From: an uncultured Planctomycetaceae bacterium
GTDB taxonomy: Bacteria; Planctomycetota; Planctomycetia; Planctomycetales; Planctomycetaceae
NCBI GenBank assembly: GCA_937952455.1
Contig: CALFYU010000564.1
Coordinates: 1 to 19,040, forward strand
Length of the DNA: 19,040 nt
Reading direction: 5' to 3'
The notes under the pieces were generated by a model, which was given only the letters and a program-made list of their open reading frames with translations, ran no database searches and was not told the origin of the DNA. Of the stretch, positions 1-7,077 are shown one piece after another. Every line of letters starts with the position of its first letter. Within the stretch, counting starts at the first letter, position 1. The translations under genes and the position numbers were made by a program.

Positions 1-342
1 AAAATGGTCCAGCGCCTCGTAATACGTGGTACACACTAATACGGAGGCGACAAAGGCCCCGGCCACCTGCGCCACCATATAGGGCAGCACTTTGTTCCAG
101 GCAAAACCGCGGTGGCAGGCCAGCGCCAACGTCACGGCCGGATTGAGATGCGCCCCGGAGACTCCGCCCGACACATAGACGGCCATCATCACGGCCAGCC
201 CCCACCCCATGTTGATGGAATAGAAGTCACCGAAGTTCGAGGTTCCCAACGTGACCTGGGCGTTCACCCCCACGCCGAAGACCATCAGAATGAACGTTCC
301 GATGAACTCTGCCGACAACTCGCGCGTCAATCTTGGTTGCAT
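1..342 (-). CDS. Aquaporin/glycerol facilitator (MIP family), 5' part only
   Basis: Reading the minus strand from ATG at 342 gives 114 codons open to the window edge, so the C-terminal half is missing. The product is a membrane channel of the major intrinsic protein family, which passes water or small polyols such as glycerol across the inner membrane. The first half-repeat is clear: a TM1 with AEFIGTF near residue 11, a TM2, then the pore motif SGAHLNPAVTLA (about residues 62-73) with the NPA box. The GAHLNPAVT wording is closer to GlpF-type glycerol facilitators than to AqpZ water channels, but the second NPA and the selectivity-filter Arg lie outside the window, so substrate is open. A GGAG sits 6 bases upstream of the ATG and supports this start. 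It is divergent from the bestrophin gene on its right. Confidence 0.93.
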   Translation of the reverse strand, partial: MQPRLTRELSAEFIGTFILMVFGVGVNAQVTLGTSNFGDFYSINMGWGLAVMMAVYVSGGVSGAHLNPAVTLALACHRGFAWNKVLPYMVAQVAGAFVASVLVCTTYYEALDHF

Positions 343-715
343 GTCCGTCTCCGCTTGTGTGATGTGATCTGTGTGGGAGCCGTCAAAGATGGCCGGGAAT
401 CGGGTCGGCCTTTGCCGCCACAAGCCAATCGTCACTGTAAGGTCGCGTCGACGAACGCCATGCGGCGCCCCATCTTCATCATTCAGGCCGACGACATCAA
501 GACACTCGAAGGAACACGACGCCCATTTTTTCTTCCGAATTGGCGGAGCAGACAGCCGCCGCATCGGTTGACAATCACGGCTCAATGCCGATGTCACACG
601 GCGTGGTTGCAAAGCCGGCCGGACTGTCTATGCTGAGTGGGCACAAATTCGCAGGGCTGCCGGAATAAAGTGGATTGTCGCGGACTGAGGGACCACCGAA
701 AGAGCGAGGATGTTC
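343..715. other. Divergent intergenic region between aquaporin and bestrophin genes
   Basis: This 373-base gap separates two divergently transcribed genes. Several frames are open by chance because of the base composition, but none has both a ribosome-binding site and recognisable protein. On the minus strand a TTGACG (complement of 381-386) lies upstream of the aquaporin start, without a convincing -10. On the plus strand a possible promoter for the bestrophin gene is listed separately. I see no repeat or strong hairpin here. Confidence 0.6.
607..634 (+). promoter_or_regulatory. Possible sigma70-type promoter for the bestrophin gene
   Basis: TTGCAA (607-612) and TATGCT (629-634) are separated by 16 bases and lie about 80 bases before the start codon. 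The match is moderate and planctomycete promoters are poorly defined, so this is only a candidate. Confidence 0.25.
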
Positions 716-1567
716 ATGTTTCGATTGCTTGCGCGGCTTCCCGTGCTCACCCGCGTCTGGCTGTATTCGCTGCTCGTTGGTTTATACAGCGGCTTGGCAG
801 TGTGGAAGGAACATTCTCCGCTCAAAGACCGCTGGGACCAACCGGCCCAGATTCATGAAGTCTTCGCGGTCATGTTGGGGCTGTTGTTGGTGTTTTGGAC
901 CAACCGCGCCTACGAACGCTGGTGGGAAGCTCGGACGCTTTGGGGGCAACTCGTCAATACGAGCCGCAATCATGCCGTCAAACTCAAGGACCTGGTGAAG
1001 ATCCCCGCCAGCGACATGCGCCACTGCGAATCGATCATTATCGGTTTTCCTATTGCACTAAAGCAGCATCTTCGCGACGGCTGTGTGCTCAAAGGTGTCC
1101 CGGGTTTTGAATCCTCCACGGACAACCCCACACACGTCCCGGGCTACTTGGTGTCGATGCTCTACGACTATTATCGCAAGTGGTTTCAGGCGGACGTGAT
1201 CACAGGCGATGAGCTGCGGATCCTGGATCTGGAGTCGAGCCGCCTTTTAGAGATTTGCGGGGCATGCGAAAAAATCCGCAACACACTGATCTCCAACTCT
1301 TACCGGCACTTCATGCGGCAGTTGGTCATATTGCACTTGATAGCGCTGCCGTGGGGTTTGGCACAGGAATTCGGCGACGCTACCGTGGTGATCGTCACAA
1401 TTGCCGCATATTTCATGATCGGCATCACCGTCATCGCCCACGCAATCGAGGAGCCGTTCGGACAGGACGACGACGATCTCGATCTGAGCCGACTCTGTAT
1501 GACGATCGAAACATCCGTGCGGGAGGTCTTCGAGCGGCAATCGCCGTTGGTTACCTCGAATCCCTAG
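716..1567 (+). CDS. Bestrophin-like anion channel (UPF0187/YneE family)
   Basis: A 283-aa inner-membrane protein of the bestrophin family, whose bacterial members form pentameric ion channels. Hydrophobic segments lie near residues 9-30 and 48-62, followed by the family signature NRAYERWWEARTLWGQL (about 63-79). A second hydrophobic pair follows near 205-240, then EEPFG (245-249). Directly behind it is DDDD (251-254), reminiscent of the acidic calcium clasp of animal bestrophins. The start is chosen at 716 because GAGG at 706-709 is 6 bases away; an in-frame ATG at 710 would add two residues but overlaps that site. The length is normal for the family. No operon partner is visible: the neighbour to the left is divergent and a 316-base gap follows. 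Ion selectivity cannot be read from the sequence. Confidence 0.9.
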   Translation: MFRLLARLPVLTRVWLYSLLVGLYSGLAVWKEHSPLKDRWDQPAQIHEVFAVMLGLLLVFWTNRAYERWWEARTLWGQLVNTSRNHAVKLKDLVKIPASDMRHCESIIIGFPIALKQHLRDGCVLKGVPGFESSTDNPTHVPGYLVSMLYDYYRKWFQADVITGDELRILDLESSRLLEICGACEKIRNTLISNSYRHFMRQLVILHLIALPWGLAQEFGDATVVIVTIAAYFMIGITVIAHAIEEPFGQDDDDLDLSRLCMTIETSVREVFERQSPLVTSNP

Positions 1568-1572
1568 AACCC

Positions 1573-1648
1573 GTTTCAAAACCGGGTTGCGCCTGTTTGC
1601 GAAACTGCCATACAAGTGAGGGCGCGACGCGTCAGAGGGTTTTGAAAC
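1573..1648. repeat. 11-bp inverted repeat (1573-1583 / 1638-1648)
   Basis: GTTTCAAAACC at 1573-1583 is perfectly repeated in inverse orientation as GGTTTTGAAAC at 1638-1648, with 54 bases between. It interlocks with the second pair at 1584-1592/1679-1687. The function is unknown. It could be part of a dispersed repeat or an RNA structure. Confidence 0.6.
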
Positions 1649-1687
1649 CAGTTGTAGAGTGGTCGTCGAGCGAGGCACGCGCAACCC
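1584..1687. repeat. 9-bp inverted repeat (1584-1592 / 1679-1687)
   Basis: GGGTTGCGC at 1584-1592 pairs perfectly with GCGCAACCC at 1679-1687. The left arm abuts the left arm of the 11-bp pair, so the order is A-B-A'-B', as in a pseudoknot rather than a nested hairpin. Confidence 0.55.
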
Positions 1688-1746
1688 TCCGAACTGGACC
1701 AGAAACTGAAAGGAGACGGCGTTTCCGCTTCCCATTTGCCGCCGAG

Positions 1747-1775
1747 TTGACCTATCTTAAGGAAAACGGTATTCC
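1747..1775 (+). promoter_or_regulatory. Possible promoter for the kinase/binding-protein gene
   Basis: TTGACC (1747-1752) and TATTCC (1770-1775) are 17 bases apart and about 110 bases before the start codon. The -10 is weak. This is a candidate only. Confidence 0.25.
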
Positions 1776-1883
1776 GTATGATCGGGTCCCAGTGGAGTGC
1801 CAATTTCGAACACTGAACAATTCGCACTGGTTGCGCCATCATCACAACCGGCGTGAGCCGACACCCCTAGAGGGCGGACGACG

Positions 1884-4280
1884 ATGGAGACTGCTGGATC
1901 TAAGAAGCCTCAAGATAGCGATCCCGTCGACGCGCCGCCGCCGGCAGATGCACCGGGCGATGACGAGCTGGACACCAACCCGGGGGTCAACCGTGACGTC
2001 TATAAGTCGACGATTGCTTCGGACATCGCCGGCGACGATGCCGGCTCCATGCAAATCAATGCGACGTCCAACGACATGGCGTCCATTGATCCACAATCGC
2101 GGGTCGGCACGTTTATCGGCAAATACCGCATCACGAAGCTGATCGGCAGCGGCGGCATGGGGGTTGTCTATGCGGCGCATGACACGATCATCAGCCGCGA
2201 GGTTGCCATCAAGTTCCTCTCCGGCAAAGCGGCGGCCAACGATACGGCACTGAAGCGGTTTGTACAAGAGGCCCGCGCGGTGGGACAACTGCAACACCCC
2301 AATGTCGTGGGTCTGTTCGACGTCGACCAGTTCGAGGGCGCCTGGTACCTGGTGATGGAATTGGTCGATCAGGGCACCGCCGGAGACCTATTGGATGAAG
2401 GGGAGCCGATCGCTTGGCAGCGCGCCACGAGCATCATCGCCGATGCCTGCCGCGGACTGGTCGCCGCTCACGCCAAGGGATTGATTCACCGCGACATCAA
2501 GCCGGACAACATCATGCTGGCCGCCGACGGAACGGCCAAGATTTCCGATTTCGGACTAGCGAAGATTCAGGACCGCACCACCCCCACGCTGACACAAGCC
2601 AACCAGGTGTTGGGAACTCCGCACTACATGAGTCCCGAACAATGCCGCAGCGCCAACGTCGACGCGCGGACCGACATCTATTCGTTGGGGGCCACCTATT
2701 ACGACCTGCTCACCGGCACGCCGCCGTTCGCCAAGTCGACCGACGTGATGCAAATCATGTATGCCCAGTGCCATGAGCCGACACCCGATCCGGGACAGCT
2801 TGCCGACGACTTGCCGCCGCTGTGCCGGGGCATCATCGAACAGGCAATGGCCAAAGACCCGGCGGACCGTTACCAAACCGCCGCCGAGATGCTGGCCGAC
2901 TTGCAACTGCTAATCGGCGGATCGGCCGACAGTCAAGATTCCCTGGCGGCATCCCAGCGAGTCTCCCAACTCAGCGGCAGTCGCTCCGCCGTGCGGACTG
3001 AATCAGACAAGTTTCCCGTCGACACGGAGCGCCGCAAATTGTTAATCGCCGGCGCCGTCGGTTTGCTGACGGTGGCTGTCTTGTCGATCCCCTACTTCCT
3101 CATGCAAGGTAAACATGCCGAGTACGACGGCAGCCAACAACCGGCCGCGGCCCCCCCGGTGCTGCCCGAAGGGCCGCCGATCAAGATTGGCGTATTGCAC
3201 TCGCTCTCCGGCACGATGTCGGTCAGCGAAAGCGGGGTTGTTGACGCCGTGTTGCTCGCCGTCGAGGAACTGAACAACAACGGCGGCGTGTTAGGTCGTC
3301 CGGTCCAGGCGATGATCGCCGACGGGCAATCCAACGATGCCGTATTCGCTCGCGAAGCGGAACGGCTGATTCAAGAAGAAGAGGTCGTCACAATATTCGG
3401 CTGTTGGACCTCCTCCAGCCGCAAGCAAGTCAAAACAGTTGTCGAAGAACACGACCATCTGTTGATTTACCCGGTGCAATTTGAAGGTTTAGAGGAATCG
3501 CCCAATATCATCTATACCGGCGCCACGCCCAACCAACAGATTATCCCGGCCGTGCAATGGGCGTTCGCGTTTCAGAAACGGCGGCGGTTCTTTATCGTCG
3601 GTTCCGATTACGTCTTTCCCCGCGCAGCGGGGGCGATCATCCGGGATGAGTTGCGGGAGATGGGACTCGAACCGGTCGGTGAAGCGTACGTCCCGCTGGG
3701 AGGAACCGATTTTAACGCGATTGTCGCGCAGATTGTGGAATCCAAGGCTGACGTGATCCTGAACACCGTCAACGGCGAAAGCAATATCGCCCTGTTCCAT
3801 GCCTTGCGGATGGCGGGCGTCAGCTCGAAGGACGTGCCCGCGATTTCCTTCAGCATCGCCGAACCGGAACTACGAGCTTTGAACACCGGCGAGATGATCG
3901 GCGACTACGCTGCGTGGAGTTACTTTCACTCGCTGGACACGCCTGTCAATCGAGAATTCGTCGAGAGATTTCAGAAGAAGTACAATCCCACGCGCGTGGT
4001 TTCCGATCCGATGGAGACAGGATACTTCGGCGTACTCTTGTGGGCACAGGCGGTCAAACAGGCCGGGAGCGACGACGTGAATGAGATCCGAGCTGCCATG
4101 CGCGGGCAAAGTCTCGCCGCGCCGGAAGGACCGGTTCGTATCGACCCCGCGACGGGACACACCGCCAAGCCGTTTCGCATCGGGCAGGTCAACGACGCGG
4201 GTCGGTTTGCCGTGGTCTGGTCCAAGGACGATGAGATTGTTCCCGAGCCGTTTCCCGATACGCGGACGCCTGAAGAGTAG
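1884..4280 (+). CDS. Transmembrane Ser/Thr protein kinase fused to a urea/amide-type ABC solute-binding domain
   Basis: A 798-aa one-protein receptor. Residues 80-345 form a complete Hanks-type kinase: glycine loop GSGGMGVV (88-95), VAIK lysine 110, HRDIKPDN (202-209), DFG (222-224) and SPE (250-252). A single hydrophobic segment follows (about 385-407). From about 433 to the end the protein matches periplasmic binding proteins of the UrtA/FmdD type, with IKIGVLHSLSGT at the start, FGCWTSSSRK (505-514), YPVQFEG (529-535) and TGATPNQQ (545-552). The inferred topology is kinase inside and binding domain outside; the ligand is probably urea, a short amide or an amino acid. No transporter subunits are next to it, which favours sensing over uptake. 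A GAGGGCGG precedes the ATG. The reading frame stays homologous-looking for 20 codons beyond the TAG stop (see separate entry), so the extreme C-terminus may be clipped. Confidence 0.95.
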   Translation: METAGSKKPQDSDPVDAPPPADAPGDDELDTNPGVNRDVYKSTIASDIAGDDAGSMQINATSNDMASIDPQSRVGTFIGKYRITKLIGSGGMGVVYAAHDTIISREVAIKFLSGKAAANDTALKRFVQEARAVGQLQHPNVVGLFDVDQFEGAWYLVMELVDQGTAGDLLDEGEPIAWQRATSIIADACRGLVAAHAKGLIHRDIKPDNIMLAADGTAKISDFGLAKIQDRTTPTLTQANQVLGTPHYMSPEQCRSANVDARTDIYSLGATYYDLLTGTPPFAKSTDVMQIMYAQCHEPTPDPGQLADDLPPLCRGIIEQAMAKDPADRYQTAAEMLADLQLLIGGSADSQDSLAASQRVSQLSGSRSAVRTESDKFPVDTERRKLLIAGAVGLLTVAVLSIPYFLMQGKHAEYDGSQQPAAAPPVLPEGPPIKIGVLHSLSGTMSVSESGVVDAVLLAVEELNNNGGVLGRPVQAMIADGQSNDAVFAREAERLIQEEEVVTIFGCWTSSSRKQVKTVVEEHDHLLIYPVQFEGLEESPNIIYTGATPNQQIIPAVQWAFAFQKRRRFFIVGSDYVFPRAAGAIIRDELREMGLEPVGEAYVPLGGTDFNAIVAQIVESKADVILNTVNGESNIALFHALRMAGVSSKDVPAISFSIAEPELRALNTGEMIGDYAAWSYFHSLDTPVNREFVERFQKKYNPTRVVSDPMETGYFGVLLWAQAVKQAGSDDVNEIRAAMRGQSLAAPEGPVRIDPATGHTAKPFRIGQVNDAGRFAVVWSKDDEIVPEPFPDTRTPEE

Positions 4281-4343
4281 AAGCAGTTTCTGCAGGAGCT
4301 CCGCACCGTCTGGAACGGCCAGTGGTCCGCCCCCACTGACTGA
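4278..4343 (+). pseudogene. Clipped C-terminal tail of the kinase/binding-protein gene behind an in-frame TAG
   Basis: After TAG (4278-4280) the same frame runs for 20 codons to TGA (4341-4343). It encodes KQFLQELRTVWNGQWSAPTD, which is regular, Trp-rich and amphipathic. Preceded by ...RTPEE, it reads as a natural end of the binding domain if the TAG were TGG (Trp), a single G-to-A change. The loss of about 20 residues may be tolerated. A base-calling error would look the same. Confidence 0.55.
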
Positions 4344-4560
4344 TTTCCGCCGTAATCCGGCCGCATGGCGCCCAAATGGCCTGTCTATCGGCCAGGATGA
4401 TAAGACGCCCGCCGCGATGTCTCTTGGCGCAAGCTGGCTAAGCACTTACGCTACATAATAGTAGTTGTTGATATGTTTGCGCCCATCCGGGTACCGGCGG
4501 AGACCGAGCGCGCTTCGCCGGAGGGGTCAACATCCAGACTGCGGAAGGAAACCAATCGTC
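4344..4560. other. Intergenic region between the kinase gene and the PSCyt/PSD1 A gene
   Basis: No gene is supported in these 217 bases. A short hairpin TGGCC (4377-4381)/GGCCA (4390-4394) with an 8-base loop might attenuate transcription but has no T-run. Open frames upstream of the chosen PSCyt/PSD1 start (TTG at 4465) would add an Arg-rich stretch before the signal peptide, so I reject that extension. Confidence 0.5.
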
Positions 4561-6435
4561 GTGCGAGGGATGCTGATAACGCTGTTCGTCATCGCGTGGT
4601 GTGCGGCCGCTGGTGAAATCTCCGCGGCCGAGGGGATCACCTCGCAGCCGGCCGTCTCCGGCGTCACAGTCGTTCCCGCGCACGTATCGCTGGATGGTCC
4701 GGACACGCGGACGCTGCTGCTGGTCGACGGCGCGCTGACGGACGGTCGGACGATCGACCTCTCCCGCGATGCGCATTTCGAAATCGTTGACGACTCCGTC
4801 GCCACAGTTGCGCCGGACGGCGTAGTCCGAGGCCTGACGGACGGCGAGACCGAGGTCGTCGTAACAGTCGCCGAGCAAACGGTACACGTCCCGGTTGTCG
4901 TGCGCCGCTCCCACGCCAACAGACGGTTCCACTTCGAGAACGACATCATCCCGCTGTTGACTCGTTACGGCTGTAATACATCGGGGTGTCACGGAAAAGC
5001 GGAGGGGCAAAACGGCTTCAAACTATCCGTCTTCGGATTTCAGCCGGAAGAGGACTTCTCCGCACTCACGAAGGAGAATCTCGGTCGCCGCGTGAGTCTG
5101 TCCCGGCCCGATGCCAGTTTGATGCTCACCAAGGCCAGCGGAGGCATGCCGCACGGCGGGGGCATCCGACTCCGCAAAGGCTCGGGCGATTATCGCACGC
5201 TGCGCGACTGGAGCGACGCCGGCACGCCGTTCGGCGATGCCGACGCGCCGAAGGTGGCGAAGATCGAAGTGTTCCCCAGCGAGCGGCAGTTGAGCATGGA
5301 GGCACAGCAGCAGCTGCGCGTCGTGGCGACCTACACCGACGGTCACGAGGTCGACGTCACCGCACATGCCAAATTTCAATCGAACAACGACGCACTGGCC
5401 AAAGTCGACGAGTTCGGTGTGGTCACCGCCGGAGAGTCTCCCGGTGACGTGGCCGTCATCGCCAGGTACATGGGAGCGGTCGACGTCTTTCGCTCGCTAA
5501 TTCCCCGCGCGCACAAAATCGACTCCTATCCGGCGGTCACTGAGGCGAATTACATCGATCCGCTGATCCACGACAAATTGCGGAAGCTGAACATCGTGCC
5601 CGCCGGGCCGGCTGACGATGCCACATTTTTGCGGCGGGTCTTTTTGGACATCATCGGCACACTGCCCACGCCGGACGAAGCCCGCGCATTTCTAACCGAC
5701 TCGCAGCCCGACCGCCGCGCGCGGCTGGTCGACGCATTGCTTCAGCGGCCCGAATATGCCGACTACCAAGCGCTGAAATGGGCCGACCTGCTGCGCGTCG
5801 ACCGTCAAGCGCTAGGGCACAAGGGGGCCTATGCCTATTACCGCTGGATTCGTGACAGCTTTCGCGACAACAAACCAATAGACCGCTTCGCCGCCGAACT
5901 GGTCACGGCTGCGGGACCGATCACCGAAGCGCCGGCGGCGCAGTTCTACAAGGTTGCCGGCGATGCACACGAACGGGCGTCGACGTTCTCGCAGGTCTTT
6001 TTGGGCGTGCGGATTGAGTGCGCCCAGTGCCACCACCACCCGCAGGACCGCTGGAGCCAAACCGACTACTATGGCATGCACGCGTTTTTCACGCAGCCGA
6101 AATTTCAGCAGTCAATTCTGGGTGAAATGCTCACCGCCGACGGACAAGAAAGGTCGGTGCATCCCCGCAACGGACAGGAAGTATTTGCGTATCCGCTAGC
6201 GACCGATTACCCGAAACAAGCGCCTGCCGGCGACCGCCGCGAGACGTTGGCCCGCTGGCTGACGGCTGCGGATAATCCCTGGTTTGCCCGTAACATCGCC
6301 AATCGCATCTGGGCGCACCTCATGGGGCGGGGTCTGGTTGAGCCGGTTGACGATTTCCGATTGACGAATCCCCCCTCGAATCCGCAATTGCTCGACGCAC
6401 TCGCTCGCGATTTTGTCGAGAACTGTTATGACTAA
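4561..6435 (+). CDS. PSCyt/DUF1549-DUF1553 surface protein A with Ig-like domains, cut short by an in-frame TAA
   Basis: An exported planctomycete protein of unknown reaction, 624 aa up to TAA at 6433-6435. The start is taken at GTG 4561, 11 bases after AAGGA, giving a signal peptide with an MRGMLITLFVIAWCAAA core; ATG at 4570 is an alternative. The order is: a bacterial Ig-like (BIG2-type) segment (about 28-120), a haem-c-like region with CNTSGCH (138-144), a second Ig-like segment (about 233-320), and DUF1549/PSCyt2 (about 331-515) with CAQCHHHP (487-494). The first part of DUF1553/PSD1 starts near 559. The stop falls inside DUF1553, and the rest of the domain continues in the same frame (next entry). 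Intact, the protein would be 816 aa. DUF1501 A follows directly, the usual partner in this phylum. Confidence 0.88.
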   Translation: MRGMLITLFVIAWCAAAGEISAAEGITSQPAVSGVTVVPAHVSLDGPDTRTLLLVDGALTDGRTIDLSRDAHFEIVDDSVATVAPDGVVRGLTDGETEVVVTVAEQTVHVPVVVRRSHANRRFHFENDIIPLLTRYGCNTSGCHGKAEGQNGFKLSVFGFQPEEDFSALTKENLGRRVSLSRPDASLMLTKASGGMPHGGGIRLRKGSGDYRTLRDWSDAGTPFGDADAPKVAKIEVFPSERQLSMEAQQQLRVVATYTDGHEVDVTAHAKFQSNNDALAKVDEFGVVTAGESPGDVAVIARYMGAVDVFRSLIPRAHKIDSYPAVTEANYIDPLIHDKLRKLNIVPAGPADDATFLRRVFLDIIGTLPTPDEARAFLTDSQPDRRARLVDALLQRPEYADYQALKWADLLRVDRQALGHKGAYAYYRWIRDSFRDNKPIDRFAAELVTAAGPITEAPAAQFYKVAGDAHERASTFSQVFLGVRIECAQCHHHPQDRWSQTDYYGMHAFFTQPKFQQSILGEMLTADGQERSVHPRNGQEVFAYPLATDYPKQAPAGDRRETLARWLTAADNPWFARNIANRIWAHLMGRGLVEPVDDFRLTNPPSNPQLLDALARDFVENCYD

Positions 6436-7011
6436 AAGCCTTTGATCCGCACGATCACCGCCTCGGCCGCCTATCAGCGCGCGGCGGCCGTCAACGAGAC
6501 GAACCGGCGGGACGAACAGAATTTTTCGCGCTACCTTTTCAAGCGGATCGATGCCGAAGTCCTGCTCGATGCGGTGGTGCAGGTCACGGGCGTTCCGGAA
6601 AAGTTCGAAGGGGTCGCTCCCGGATATCGCGCGATCCAACTTTGGGACAGCAAAGTGCCGCACTACTTCCTCAAAACCTTCGGCCGGCCGGTGCGTGTAA
6701 CCGCCTGCAGTTGCGAAAGGACGTCGTCGGCGACGGTGGGACAGGTGCTGCACGTGTTGAACTCTCCGGAGATTCAGGACAAACTCTCGCACCAGGGAGG
6801 CCGCATCGCCGGCATGCTGCGGGAGGACGTGGACGGTGAGGCGTTTGTCGAAGAGTTGTCGCTGGCCTGTTTCAGCCGGTTTCCGACCGCGGCGGAACGC
6901 GCCAAACTGATCGCGCACCTGGAAGGCAAACAGGGAGCCGAACGTCAGCGTGCGGCAGAGGACGTTGTCTGGAGCATGCTGAATTCGATGGAGTTTTTGT
7001 TCAACCACTGA
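6436..7011 (+). pseudogene. 3' part of the DUF1553 (PSD1) domain of protein A, separated by the in-frame TAA
   Basis: This stretch is in the same frame as the upstream gene. It begins KPLIRTITASAAYQ directly after the TAA and ends EFLFNH, both typical of DUF1553. Together the two parts make one complete domain (about residues 559-816). Upstream of the stop the protein reads FVENCYD. Related proteins have a Leu at this point (as in YDLKALIRTIT), and a TTA-to-TAA change accounts for the break. A TTG at 6442 could nominally start a 189-aa product, but no ribosome-binding site precedes it, so I read this as the tail of a broken gene and not a separate gene. Confidence 0.85.
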
Positions 7012-7018
7012 CTTATGA

Positions 7019-7039
7019 GTGGCCGGTGGCCGGTGGCCA
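7019..7039. repeat. Three-unit 7-bp tandem repeat (GTGGCCG) between PSD1 A and DUF1501 A
   Basis: Two GTGGCCG units and one GTGGCCA unit follow each other just after the DUF1553 stop codon. The unit differs from the AGTAGGC heptamer on the other side of the DUF1501 gene, but it has the same length and the same kind of location, a gene junction. Confidence 0.7.
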
Positions 7040-7077
7040 GAAGAAATACGAAGTAAGGTTCGCGGGAGGCATTTGTG

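Larger units (their letters stand above)
1568..1883. other. Non-coding stretch with interlocking inverted repeats upstream of the kinase gene
   Basis: This 316-base region has no convincing gene. Its first half carries two overlapping inverted-repeat pairs (separate entries) plus a small hairpin AACCCG (1568-1573)/CGGGTT (1583-1588) right after the bestrophin stop. No T-run follows that hairpin, so it is not a typical intrinsic terminator. Its second half carries a possible promoter for the kinase gene. Confidence 0.6.

Noticed and set aside
112..636. A 174-codon plus-strand open frame over the aquaporin gene
   Set aside because: It is the antisense shadow of the aquaporin coding region and the intergenic gap, and its His/Arg-rich composition is typical of shadows in GC-rich DNA.
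1568..1588. Intrinsic terminator after the bestrophin gene
   Set aside because: The 6-bp hairpin lacks a T-run and overlaps other pairings, so it is recorded only as part of the repeat region.
1255..2142. A 295-codon plus-strand open frame bridging the bestrophin and kinase genes
   Set aside because: It overlaps both real genes in another frame, is Arg-rich without domains, and has no ribosome-binding site.
4281..7011. Genetic code reassignment of stop codons
   Set aside because: One TAG and one TAA are involved, and both codons end or fail to appear inside other long intact genes of the window. Point mutations or sequence errors are simpler.
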